From an uncultured Oscillibacter sp. (GTDB lineage: Bacteria > Bacillota > Clostridia > Oscillospirales > Oscillospiraceae): 53,720 nt of DNA. Positions 24,069 through 32,774 of the stretch are shown piece after piece; the first letter of the stretch is position 1, and every line of letters starts with the position of its first letter. The notes under the pieces were generated by a model. That model did not search any database. It saw only the letters and a program-made list of their open reading frames with translations, and was not told the DNA's origin. The position numbers and the translations under genes were made by a program. The DNA is taken from assembly GCA_910584995.1 (NCBI GenBank), contig CAJUDW010000017.1, positions 1 through 53,720 on the forward strand. Direction: 5' to 3'.

Positions 24069-25583
24069 ATGCGGAAAGATGCGGTATTGGAAATGCACGG
24101 CATCTGTAAGTATTTTCCGGGTGTGCGCGCCCTCCAGGATGTGGATTTCACCCTGCGGAAAGGGGAAATCCATGCCTTGATGGGGGAGAACGGCGCCGGG
24201 AAATCCACGCTGATCAAAGTGCTCACCGGCGTGTATGCTAAGGATGGGGGAGAGGTCCATATTGAAGGCGTGGACGGGCCCGCCGTCATCCGCTCACCCC
24301 AGGATGCCCAGAACGCGGGTATCAGTACCGTCTATCAGGAAATTACCCTTTGCCCCAACCTGAGCGTGGCGGAGAACATGTATATCGGCCGCACGGAGGG
24401 GGCCCTGACCAGCTGGAAGAAGATGAACCAGGGGGCAGGCAGGATCCTTCAGGATCTGGGCATCCCCGCCAGCCCCACCCAGCAGCTGGGCAGCTGTTCC
24501 ATCGCCGTGCAGCAGATGGTGGCCATTGCCCGGGCGGTGGACATGGAGTGCAAGGTGCTGATTCTGGACGAACCCACCTCCTCCCTGGACGAACAGGAGG
24601 TTCAGAAGCTTTTCGGCCTCATGCGGAGCCTGCGGAAAAAGGGCGTGGGCATCATTTTCGTCACCCACTTCCTGGAGCAGGTCTACGAGGTCTGCGACCG
24701 GATTACCGTCCTCCGGGACGGCCAGCTGGTGGGCGAATATATCATTGAGGATCTGCCCCGGGTGAAGCTGGTCAGCAAGATGCTGGGCAAGGAACTGGAC
24801 GACATGGCCGACATCAAAGGCGAGTCCGGCGGCGTTGCCATCAGCCGGGAAGGGGCCCCTGTGCTGGAGGCCCATGACCTTTGCAGCAACGCGGGCATCA
24901 AGCCCTTTGACTTCTCCATCCGCAAGGGGGAGGTCAACGGCTTCACCGGCCTGCTGGGCTCCGGGCGGAGCGAGTGCGTCCGGGCTATTTTCGGCGCGGA
25001 CCGGGTCACCGGCGGCAAGGTGAAGATGGACGGGAAAGAGGTCAGGATCAAAAAGCCCCTGGACGCCATGAAGCAGGGCATCGGCTACCTGCCCGAGGAT
25101 CGGAAGGGCGACGGCATCGTAGGCGACCTCTCCGTCCGGGAGAACATCATCCTTGCCTATCAGGTGATGAAGGGATTCTTTCATCCCGTTTCCCGGGCGC
25201 AGGCGGAGGCCTTCGCCGATGACTACATCAAGCTGCTGGAGATCAAAACCGCCTCGGCGGATACGCCCATCAAGTCCCTCTCCGGCGGGAACCAGCAAAA
25301 GTGCATCCTGGCCCGGTGGCTTCTGACCGACCCCAAGTACCTGATCCTGGACGAACCCACCCGGGGTATCGACATCGGTACGAAAATTGAAATTCAAAAG
25401 CTGGTCCTCCGGCTGGCGGAAAAGGGCACAAGCGCCACCTTCATCTCCTCGGAAATCGATGAGATGCTGCGCACCTGTTCCCGCCTGGTTGTGATGCGGG
25501 ACCGGAAAGCGGTAGGCGAACTTTCCGGGGAGGATCTGACCCAAGCGAAGATTATGGCGACCATTGCGGGAGGTGACGAATGA
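24069..25583 (+). CDS. ABC importer ATPase, two nucleotide-binding domains
   Basis: 504 aa. Two fused ABC domains of the RbsA/MglA/AraG class. The first has Walker A GENGAGKST, signature-region SIAVQQMVAIARAV and Walker B VLILDEPTSSLD. The second has the usual degenerate P-loop GLLGSGRSE, signature SGGNQQKCILARWL and LILDEPTRGIDIG. It powers carbohydrate uptake together with the two permeases that follow. The start is ATG 24069, with GGAGG at 24055-24059. The stop codon overlaps the next start. Confidence 0.95.
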   Translation: MRKDAVLEMHGICKYFPGVRALQDVDFTLRKGEIHALMGENGAGKSTLIKVLTGVYAKDGGEVHIEGVDGPAVIRSPQDAQNAGISTVYQEITLCPNLSVAENMYIGRTEGALTSWKKMNQGAGRILQDLGIPASPTQQLGSCSIAVQQMVAIARAVDMECKVLILDEPTSSLDEQEVQKLFGLMRSLRKKGVGIIFVTHFLEQVYEVCDRITVLRDGQLVGEYIIEDLPRVKLVSKMLGKELDDMADIKGESGGVAISREGAPVLEAHDLCSNAGIKPFDFSIRKGEVNGFTGLLGSGRSECVRAIFGADRVTGGKVKMDGKEVRIKKPLDAMKQGIGYLPEDRKGDGIVGDLSVRENIILAYQVMKGFFHPVSRAQAEAFADDYIKLLEIKTASADTPIKSLSGGNQQKCILARWLLTDPKYLILDEPTRGIDIGTKIEIQKLVLRLAEKGTSATFISSEIDEMLRTCSRLVVMRDRKAVGELSGEDLTQAKIMATIAGGDE

Positions 25584-26695
25584 TGACGCCGGTAAAAAAC
25601 CCTGAGATTAAAGTGAAGCAGCCCGGCGAGAGTTTCTTCAAGCGGCTCGTCCGGCAGCAGCTGTTCATCCCCTTTGCGGCGTTGGCCCTGCTGGTGATTT
25701 TTAACCTGATTGCCGATCCCTCCTTCTTCGCAGTTACCATCAAGGAGAACAGCCTGGGCAACCCGGTGCTCAGCGGAAACATCATCTCTGTGCTGGACAA
25801 CGCCTCGGAACTGGTGATCCTGGCTATCGGTATGACCCTGGTGACCGCATCCTCCGGCGGACAGGATATCTCCGTAGGCGCGACGATGGCCATTGCCGGA
25901 AGCGTCATCCTGCGGATGGTCTGCGGCGGGCAGGTCACTGCCGATACCCTCCAGATGCCCCTGTTCCTGGCAGTCCTCGTTGGCATCGTGGTAACGGCCC
26001 TCTTCGGTGCTTTTAACGGCACCTTAGTGGCGTATTTCAAAATCCAGCCCATGGTGGCGACCCTGATTATGTTTACCGCCGGGCGTTCCATCGCGGCCTG
26101 GATCAACAACAACCAGCTGCCCATTATGAACGACATATCCTTCAAATATGCAGGGACTTTCCTGCCCGGAATTCCCGTCCCCACCCCTATTTTCATCACG
26201 GCCTTCGTGATTCTGCTGTTCTGGCTGGTACTGAAATTCACCACCCTGGGGCTTTACACCCAGTCGGTGGGCATCAACGCCAATTCCTCCCGCCTCAACG
26301 GCCTGGATCCCCAGAAGATCAAGCTGCTTACTTATGTTATCCTGGGCGTGTGCGTGGCGGTGGCGGGCTTTATCCGCGTCAGCCGCAGTGGCTCCATCAA
26401 TTACTCCCGCATCGCGGAGAATATCGAGATGGACGCCATCCTGGCGGTGGCCCTGGGGGGCAACGCCCTTTCCGGCGGCAAGTTCAATATCTACGGCTCC
26501 ATTCTGGGGGCCTATGTGATCCAGTTCCTCACCACTACGCTGTACAAGTATGAAGTGCCCTCCACGGCCCTGCCCGCCTACAAGGCGGTGGTGGTCATCC
26601 TGCTGGTGGTGCTCAGCGCCCCGGTGGTGCGGAGCAAAATGGCCAACCTGCGGTTCCGGGCCAAGGCGGGCAGCACGGCAAAGGAGGCGAAGTAA
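25580..26695 (+). CDS. ABC importer permease 1 (RbsC/YtfT class)
   Basis: 371 aa, polytopic, BPD_transp_2 family. The conserved cytoplasmic loop and helix stretch GGQDISVGATMAIAGSVI is present, as is AVALGGNALSGGKFNIYG near the C-terminus. The start codon overlaps the ATPase stop (ATGA). It should pair with the permease that follows to form the channel, the two-permease layout of the YtfT/YjfF galactofuranose importer. Confidence 0.93.
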   Translation: MMTPVKNPEIKVKQPGESFFKRLVRQQLFIPFAALALLVIFNLIADPSFFAVTIKENSLGNPVLSGNIISVLDNASELVILAIGMTLVTASSGGQDISVGATMAIAGSVILRMVCGGQVTADTLQMPLFLAVLVGIVVTALFGAFNGTLVAYFKIQPMVATLIMFTAGRSIAAWINNNQLPIMNDISFKYAGTFLPGIPVPTPIFITAFVILLFWLVLKFTTLGLYTQSVGINANSSRLNGLDPQKIKLLTYVILGVCVAVAGFIRVSRSGSINYSRIAENIEMDAILAVALGGNALSGGKFNIYGSILGAYVIQFLTTTLYKYEVPSTALPAYKAVVVILLVVLSAPVVRSKMANLRFRAKAGSTAKEAK

Positions 26696-26696
26696 T

Positions 26697-27743
26697 ATGA
26701 CGACCACCGTAAGCAAAGCCCCCCGGCTCAAAGCCCATCGGGAGATTTCGGATACGAACCTGCTGCTGACTATCACGGTCCTGGTCTTCTTTGCTTTGTA
26801 CCTGTCCGCCATCTTCTTCCTGGGAGGCGGCTTCACTAAGCCCCAGAACTTCCTCAATATCCTCAATAACAACGCATCCCTGATTGTCCTGTCCTGCGGC
26901 ATGAGCATCGTCATGATCACAGGGGGGATTGACATCAGCGTGGGAGCCGTCACCAGCCTGGTGTGCATGGCCAGCGCGGTGAATCTGGAGCAGCAGGGCG
27001 GCGGCATGCTGACGGTTCTCCTCATCGGCCTGGGCATCGGCCTGGCTTTCGGGCTGGTCCAGGGCTATCTGGTGGCATATCTGGAAATCCAGCCCTTTAT
27101 TGTGTCCCTGGCAGGCATGTTCTTTGCAAAGGGCATGACCACGATTGTCAGCAAGGAGCCCGTGCGGGTGACCAACGAGGGTTTCCTGGCGGTAAAGGAT
27201 ACCCGCATCATCGTTCCCGGCCTGGGCTCCAACAACAAGCTGGGCCAATACATCCCGGCCTATGTGGAAGTGGGCGTCGTCATTGCCCTGCTGGCCGTTG
27301 TGCTCCTGTTCTGCCTTCTGCGCTGGACAAAGCTGGGCCGCAGCTTTTACGCCGTGGGCGGAAACAACCAGAGCGCCAATATGCTGGGCATCAACGTGCG
27401 CCGCACCAAGTTCCTGGCCCATGTGCTGTGCAGCCTTCTGGCGGGCCTGGGCGGCATCCTGTACTTCCTCCACGTGGGCAGCGGCGACGTGGCCAACGGC
27501 GCGGGGGACGAAATGAACGCTATTGCCTCCTCCATCATCGGAGGGACCCTGCTTACCGGCGGCGTAGGCAATGTGGCGGGCACCTTCTTTGGCGTCATGA
27601 GCCTGAATACCATCAAGCGTATCGTCTCCTCCCTGGGCTTTGACGAGGCGTGGTGGTCCAATATCACCGTGGCGGCCATGCTGTGCCTGTTCCTGGTGAT
27701 TCAAAGCATTGTGCTGCTGCGGAAGAACACCGCCAAGCAGTAA
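26697..27743 (+). CDS. ABC importer permease 2 (RbsC/YjfF class)
   Basis: 348 aa, same family as the gene before it, with TGGIDISVGAVTSLV and the C-terminal SSIIGGTLLTGGVGNVAGTFF stretch. The ATG starts directly after the previous stop codon and follows AAGGAGG. An open frame upstream of it in the same phase is inside the first permease gene and is not coding. With 25580 it forms a heterodimeric permease. Heterodimers of this kind are seen in galactofuranose (YtfQRTYjfF) importers, so an arabinofuranose or galactofuranose form is possible. Confidence 0.93.
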   Translation: MTTTVSKAPRLKAHREISDTNLLLTITVLVFFALYLSAIFFLGGGFTKPQNFLNILNNNASLIVLSCGMSIVMITGGIDISVGAVTSLVCMASAVNLEQQGGGMLTVLLIGLGIGLAFGLVQGYLVAYLEIQPFIVSLAGMFFAKGMTTIVSKEPVRVTNEGFLAVKDTRIIVPGLGSNNKLGQYIPAYVEVGVVIALLAVVLLFCLLRWTKLGRSFYAVGGNNQSANMLGINVRRTKFLAHVLCSLLAGLGGILYFLHVGSGDVANGAGDEMNAIASSIIGGTLLTGGVGNVAGTFFGVMSLNTIKRIVSSLGFDEAWWSNITVAAMLCLFLVIQSIVLLRKNTAKQ

Positions 27744-27755
27744 GGAGGAAACGAG

Positions 27756-29282
27756 ATGAAAACCTGTTTGGGCATTGAACTGGGTTCCACCCGCATCAAG
27801 GCCATGACCATTGACGGCGGCTTCCGGCCTGTTTCCTCCGGAGACTACACCTGGGCCTCCTGCTATGAAAACGGCGTTTGGACCTACCCCCTGGAGGAGG
27901 TCTGGACAGGGCTGAAGGCCGCGCTCTCCCAGGTGGAGGGCCGGGAGGACGTCGCTGCAATGGGCGTTTCCGCCATGATGCACGGCTACCTGGCTTTTGA
28001 TAAGGACTGGAACCTGCTGACCCCCTTCCGCACCTGGCAGAATACCGTCACCGGCCCGGCAGCGGCGGAACTGACGGAACTCTTTGGCTTTAATATCCCC
28101 CAACGCTGGTCAATCGCCCATCTCTATCAGGCGGTGCTGAACGGGGAAGAGCACGTTCCCGGCATCGCCCACATCACAACCCTGGCGGGCTATGTCCATT
28201 ACATGCTCACAGGGGTGAACGCCGTGGGCGTGGGGGAAGCCAGCGGCATGTTCCCCATCGACAGCGCCACCCTGGATTATGACGCCGGCATGATGGCGAA
28301 ATTCAGCGCCCTGCCGAAGGTGCAGGGCCTGCCCTGGAAGCTGGAGGACCTTCTCCCGAGGGTCCTCGCTGCGGGAGAACCCGCCGGGGCCCTTACGGAG
28401 CCCGGTTCGGCACGGCTGGACGGCCTGCTGGCCCCCGGAATTCCCTTTGCCCCGGCGGAGGGGGACGCGGGTACCGGCATGGCCGCCACCAACGCCGTGG
28501 CTCCCCGGACAGGCAACGTCTCTGCCGGGACGTCCATCTTCTCCATGGTGGTCCTGGAGAAGCCGCTCCAAAAGGTCTACGAGGAAATCGACCTGGTGAC
28601 TACGCCTGCCGGGGCCCCTGTGGCTATGGTTCACTGCAACAACTGCACCAACGACACCAACGCCTGGGTAAACGTCCTGGGGGAGGCGGCCCGCCTCTTC
28701 GGCGTGGACCCGGCGCCCGGGGAACTGTACACCAGGCTCTATGAGAAGAGCCTGGAAGGGGAAGCGGACTGCGGCGGCGTGCTGGTGTGCAACTACTTGG
28801 CCGGGGAGGGCGTCACCCACATGGACGCAGGCCGTCCGCTGGTGTGCCGCACCCCGGAGACAAAATTCACCCTGGCAAACTTCTTCAAGGCCCAACTCTA
28901 TTCCACCATGTCCACCCTGAAAATCGGCATGGACATCCTGGCGGCGGAAGGGGTCGCCATCGATTCCCTGACAGGCCACGGCGGCTTGTTCAAGACTCCC
29001 GTGGTGGGCCAGAGTTACCTGGCCGCCGCTTGCGGCGCTCCTGTTACCTGCATGGAGACAGCAGGGGAGGGCGGGCCCTACGGCATGGCGCTGCTTGCCG
29101 CGTATATGCGGCAAAAGTCCGAAGGGGAGAGCCTGGAAGATTACCTGAAAAACCGGGTCTTCGCCGGAGCGGCGGGGACTACCGTCCAGCCGGAGGCCGC
29201 CTTAGCGGAGGGCTTCAACACCTATATCCGGCGGTACAAGGCTCTGCTTGAGGTAGAGCGGGCCGCTGTGGAACATCTGTAA
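27756..29282 (+). CDS. FGGY-family carbohydrate kinase, probable L-ribulokinase
   Basis: 508 aa. The N-terminal FGGY domain opens LGIELGSTRIKAMTIDG (the phosphate-1 loop). The second half carries the ATP-binding GNVSAGTS region and the phosphate-2-like LTGHGGLFKTPVVGQ. It is not a classical AraB, but it lies directly in front of araA and araD, so it most likely phosphorylates L-ribulose to L-ribulose 5-phosphate. Xylulokinase activity is the main alternative. An ideal AAGGAGG ribosome binding site lies just upstream, and the gap to the permease is 12 bases. Confidence 0.85.
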   Translation: MKTCLGIELGSTRIKAMTIDGGFRPVSSGDYTWASCYENGVWTYPLEEVWTGLKAALSQVEGREDVAAMGVSAMMHGYLAFDKDWNLLTPFRTWQNTVTGPAAAELTELFGFNIPQRWSIAHLYQAVLNGEEHVPGIAHITTLAGYVHYMLTGVNAVGVGEASGMFPIDSATLDYDAGMMAKFSALPKVQGLPWKLEDLLPRVLAAGEPAGALTEPGSARLDGLLAPGIPFAPAEGDAGTGMAATNAVAPRTGNVSAGTSIFSMVVLEKPLQKVYEEIDLVTTPAGAPVAMVHCNNCTNDTNAWVNVLGEAARLFGVDPAPGELYTRLYEKSLEGEADCGGVLVCNYLAGEGVTHMDAGRPLVCRTPETKFTLANFFKAQLYSTMSTLKIGMDILAAEGVAIDSLTGHGGLFKTPVVGQSYLAAACGAPVTCMETAGEGGPYGMALLAAYMRQKSEGESLEDYLKNRVFAGAAGTTVQPEAALAEGFNTYIRRYKALLEVERAAVEHL

Positions 29283-29294
29283 GGAGGAACATCT

Positions 29295-30758
29295 ATGAAA
29301 GAATATCAATTTTGGTTTGTGGTCGGCAGCCAATTCCTTTACGGCCCCGAGGTGCTGGACACCGTCGCCGCCCGGGCTGCCGAGATGGCGGAGAAGTTAA
29401 GCGCCGCCCTGCCCTATCCCCTGGTCTACAAGGTCACTGCCAAGACCAACCAGGAAATTGCCGAGGTCTGCAAGGAAGCCAACTACGACGACCGCTGCGC
29501 CGGGATCATCACCTGGTGCCACACCTTCAGCCCCTCCAAAATGTGGATCAACGGCCTGGCAGGCCTCCAGAAGCCCTGGTGCCACTTTGCCACCCAATAT
29601 AACCGGGAGATTCCCGATAAGGAAATCGACATGGACTTCATGAACCTGAACCAGGCCGCCCACGGCGACCGGGAGCACGGCTTCATCGGGGCCCGCCTGA
29701 GAAAGCCCCGGAAAGTTATTGCCGGCTTCTGGCAGGACGAGGACGTCCAGGCCCGCATCGGCAGCTGGATGAAAGCCGCCGTGGGTGCGGCCGTTTCCAA
29801 GTCTATGAAGGTCATGCGCTTTGGGGACAACATGCGGGAGGTTGCCGTTACCGAGGGCGATAAGGTGGAAGTCCAGGCCAAGCTGGGCTGGCAGGTAAAC
29901 ACCTGGGCCGTAGGCGATCTGGTGAAGGTGATGGAGGAAGTCACCGAGGCGGAGGTCAACGCCCAGATGGCCCGTTACGCCGAGAAGTACGACATGGCTA
30001 CCGACCGGGCGGATCAGGTGCTGTACCAGGCCCGGGAAGAGGTGGCCATGAAGAAGATGATGGACGCCGAGGGCTGCCTGGCCTTCTCCAACACCTTTCA
30101 GGATCTCCACGGCATGAAGCAGCTTCCGGGCCTTGCCAGCCAGGATCTGATGGCCCAGGGCTACGGCTACGGCGGCGAGGGCGACTGGAAGGTCTCCGCC
30201 ATGACCGCCATCCTGAAAGCCATGGGCGAGAACGGCAACGGAGCCTCTGCCTTTATGGAGGACTACACCTACCATCTGGTCAAGGGCCAGGAATACAGCC
30301 TGGGGGCCCACATGCTGGAGGTCTGCCCCTCTGTAGCGGCTGGCCGGCCCCGGATTGAGGTGCATCCCTTAGGCATCGGGGATCGGGAGGATCCGGCCCG
30401 GCTGGTGTTTGAGGGCAAACCCGGGGACGCCATTGTGGTGAGCCTGATTGACATGGGCGGGCGGCTCCGGCTGATCTGCCAGGACATCCACTGTGTGAAG
30501 CCCATCCTGCCTATGCCGAACCTCCCTGTGGCCAGGGTCATGTGGCAGGCGGAACCCAGCCTGACTACCGGTGTGGAGTGCTGGATTACCGCCGGAGGGG
30601 CGCACCACACCGTTTTGAGTTACGACGTGACGGCGGAGCAGATGAAGGACTGGGCCAATATGATGGACATTGAGTTTGTCCACATCACCAAAGACACCAC
30701 TGTGGAGAGCCTGGAACACGACCTGTTCCTCTCGGACCTCGCCTGGAAACTGAAGTAA
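29295..30758 (+). CDS. araA: L-arabinose isomerase
   Basis: 487 aa, the normal length. The opening YQFWFVVGSQFLYGPEVLD and the stretches GIITWCHTFSPSKMWI, FATQYNREIP and MLEVCPSVAAGRPRIEVHPL are characteristic. The enzyme interconverts L-arabinose and L-ribulose with a divalent metal ion. It lies between the FGGY kinase (12 bases upstream) and araD (103 bases downstream, across a hairpin pair). All conserved regions look intact. Confidence 0.97.
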   Translation: MKEYQFWFVVGSQFLYGPEVLDTVAARAAEMAEKLSAALPYPLVYKVTAKTNQEIAEVCKEANYDDRCAGIITWCHTFSPSKMWINGLAGLQKPWCHFATQYNREIPDKEIDMDFMNLNQAAHGDREHGFIGARLRKPRKVIAGFWQDEDVQARIGSWMKAAVGAAVSKSMKVMRFGDNMREVAVTEGDKVEVQAKLGWQVNTWAVGDLVKVMEEVTEAEVNAQMARYAEKYDMATDRADQVLYQAREEVAMKKMMDAEGCLAFSNTFQDLHGMKQLPGLASQDLMAQGYGYGGEGDWKVSAMTAILKAMGENGNGASAFMEDYTYHLVKGQEYSLGAHMLEVCPSVAAGRPRIEVHPLGIGDREDPARLVFEGKPGDAIVVSLIDMGGRLRLICQDIHCVKPILPMPNLPVARVMWQAEPSLTTGVECWITAGGAHHTVLSYDVTAEQMKDWANMMDIEFVHITKDTTVESLEHDLFLSDLAWKLK

Positions 30759-30765
30759 ACGCCTG

Positions 30766-30836
30766 CAGGGGCGGCCTCTGTGCCGCCCCGTTTTCAGGCC
30801 GCGGATGTAAACACCGGAGGGGCGGGAACCGCCCCC
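30766..30836 (+). promoter_or_regulatory. Paired hairpins between araA and araD (possible attenuator)
   Basis: Hairpin one has arms GGGGCGGC (30768-30775) and GCCGCCCC (30782-30789) and is followed by GTTTT, so it resembles a terminator. Hairpin two has arms GGGGCGG (30819-30825) and CCGCCCC (30829-30835). The second arm of the first can also pair with the first arm of the second, which allows two alternative folds. Confidence 0.6.
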
Positions 30837-30861
30837 CACACATGGGAAAGAGGAAACTTTG

Positions 30862-31560
30862 ATGTTAGAAGAACTGAAAAAACAGGTCTGCCAGGCAAAC
30901 CTGCTGCTGCCGAAATACGGCTTGGTCACCTTCACCTGGGGCAACGTCTCCGGCATTGACCGGGGACAGGGCCTGATGGTCATCAAACCCTCCGGCGTCG
31001 AGTACGAAGATATAAAGCCTGAGGATATGGTGGTGGTAAGCCTGGAGTCCGGGGAGCGCGTGGAGGGCCGCTACAAGCCCTCCAGCGATACGAATACCCA
31101 TCTGGCGCTGTACAAGGCCTTCCCGGCCCTGGGCGGCATCGTCCACACCCACAGCCGCTGGGCCACCTCCTTCGCCCAGGCGGGGAAGGGGGTCCCGGCG
31201 CAGGGCACCACCCAGGGGGACTATTTTTATGGCGAGATTCCCTGTACCCGGAAGATGACCCCTGAGGAAATCGCCGGGAACTATGAGTTGGAGACGGGGA
31301 ACGTCATCATTGAGACCTTCCGGGAAAAACGGCTGGATCCGGCCCGGATCCCGGCGGCGCTGGTTCACAGCCACGGCCCCTTCGCCTGGGGTACGGATCC
31401 CTTCAACGCCGTTCACAACGCCGTGGTACTGGAGGAATGTGCCTTCATGGACTTTCACGCCATGGCCCTGACGCCGGGCCTGGGAGCCATGCAGCAGGAA
31501 CTTTTGGATAAGCACTATCTCCGTAAGCACGGCCCCGGGGCCTACTATGGACAGGGCTGA
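30862..31560 (+). CDS. araD: L-ribulose-5-phosphate 4-epimerase
   Basis: 232 aa, class II aldolase fold. Zinc-binding histidines are seen in GIVHTHSRWATSFAQ and ALVHSHGPFAWG. The substrate phosphate region is KPSGVEYEDIKPEDMVVV. The enzyme turns L-ribulose 5-phosphate into D-xylulose 5-phosphate, which feeds the pentose phosphate pathway. The ATG at 30862 follows AGAGGAAA. It is separated from araA by the hairpin pair at 30766-30836, and galM begins after 13 bases. Confidence 0.96.
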   Translation: MLEELKKQVCQANLLLPKYGLVTFTWGNVSGIDRGQGLMVIKPSGVEYEDIKPEDMVVVSLESGERVEGRYKPSSDTNTHLALYKAFPALGGIVHTHSRWATSFAQAGKGVPAQGTTQGDYFYGEIPCTRKMTPEEIAGNYELETGNVIIETFREKRLDPARIPAALVHSHGPFAWGTDPFNAVHNAVVLEECAFMDFHAMALTPGLGAMQQELLDKHYLRKHGPGAYYGQG

Positions 31561-31573
31561 CGGAGGGACGCGC

Positions 31574-32617
31574 ATGGAAAGGAAACCTTTTGGGATGACC
31601 TGTGACGGCCGCGCCGTGGAAGAGATTATTTTGGATAACGGGATCCTCCGCTGTTCCCTGCTTACCTATGGCGCGGCCCTGCGGGGGCTGTCGGCTCCGG
31701 GAAAGAACGGGCCGGTGGACACGGTGCTGGGCTTTGATAGCATGGCGGATTATGAGGCGCAGGACAAATTCATGGGCGCGGTGGTGGGCCGCTACGCCAA
31801 CCGCATCGCCGGAGGGCGGTTTACGCTGGACGGCCGGAGTTACACACTGGCCTGCAACGACGGGGAGAACCACCTCCACGGAGGCCCCGGCGGCTTTTTC
31901 GCAAAGGTCTGGGAGGCAGAGCCCTGCGGGGGATGCGGCGTAACCTTCTCCTGTGAAAGCGGGGACATGGAGGAGGGCTATCCGGGCCGCCTCAAGGTTT
32001 TCGTGACCTACCGCCTGGAGGGCGGGGCACTGCGGCTGTCCTACCGGGCCGTCACGGATCAGGCCACCATCTGCAGTCTGACAAACCACGCCTATTTTAA
32101 CTTGAATGGGCATGACGCCGGGGACGCAATGGCCCAGCTTCTCACCCTGCGGGCGAGCCATTACACCCCTGTGGGGCCGGGCAGTATCCCCACCGGTGAA
32201 ATTGCGCCGGTGGAGGGGACGCCTATGGATTTCCGATCCCCCACTGCCATCGGCGCGCGGATCGGCCGCCCCTTCCGCCAGCTGGAACTGTGCTCCGGCT
32301 ATGACCACAACTGGGTGGTGGACGGCGAACCTGGCACGCTGAGGCCCGCCGCCGTGCTGGAGGGCACGGAAAGCGGCGTCCGCATGGAAGTGGAGACCAC
32401 TCTGCCCGGCATCCAGTTTTACGCGGGGAACTACATGGCGGGCTGTCCCGCCGGGAAAGGCGGCGCAAGCTATGGCCGCCGGGACGCGGTGTGCCTGGAG
32501 ACCCAGTTTTTCCCGGATACGCCGAACCGCCCGGAGTTTCCCCAGTGCGTCCTCCGGCCTGGCGAGGCGTGGGAGCACGAGACGGTGTTCCGCTTTTCGC
32601 GGATAGCGGAGGCATGA
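31574..32617 (+). CDS. galM: Aldose 1-epimerase (mutarotase)
   Basis: 347 aa. Catalytic and binding residues are visible in ENHLHGGPGGF, TNHAYFNLNGH and AVCLETQFFPD, the last containing the general-base Glu. It speeds interconversion of sugar anomers, which helps isomerases that use one form only. GGAGGG (31562-31567) precedes the ATG at 31574; a start nine codons earlier would overlap araD. It is the last gene of the sugar operon. Confidence 0.93.
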   Translation: MERKPFGMTCDGRAVEEIILDNGILRCSLLTYGAALRGLSAPGKNGPVDTVLGFDSMADYEAQDKFMGAVVGRYANRIAGGRFTLDGRSYTLACNDGENHLHGGPGGFFAKVWEAEPCGGCGVTFSCESGDMEEGYPGRLKVFVTYRLEGGALRLSYRAVTDQATICSLTNHAYFNLNGHDAGDAMAQLLTLRASHYTPVGPGSIPTGEIAPVEGTPMDFRSPTAIGARIGRPFRQLELCSGYDHNWVVDGEPGTLRPAAVLEGTESGVRMEVETTLPGIQFYAGNYMAGCPAGKGGASYGRRDAVCLETQFFPDTPNRPEFPQCVLRPGEAWEHETVFRFSRIAEA

Positions 32618-32659
32618 GGACAGTGTGGGACAGCGGGTCTCGCTTTTTCTGAACAAAAA

Positions 32660-32697
32660 CTGAAGTGCAGCAATCAACTCTGATTGCTGCACTTCAG
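32660..32697 (-). terminator. Terminator of typA (minus strand)
   Basis: Perfect 17-pair arms (32660-32676 and 32681-32697) with a four-base loop. On the minus strand the stem is followed by TTTTTGTT. The plus-strand side has no T run. Confidence 0.85.
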
Positions 32698-32730
32698 CTA
32701 TGATCCGGACGGCATGTCGTCCTTATGCGG

Positions 32731-32757
32731 GGGAGGAGCAAAACTTCTCCCTCTTTT
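32731..32757 (+). terminator. Possible terminator of the sugar operon
   Basis: Stem GGGAGGAG with CTTCTCCC (one G-U pair), loop CAAAA, followed by TCTTTT on the plus strand, about 110 bases after galM. Confidence 0.6.
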
Positions 32758-32774
32758 GCTGTTTCTTCCTGCTG

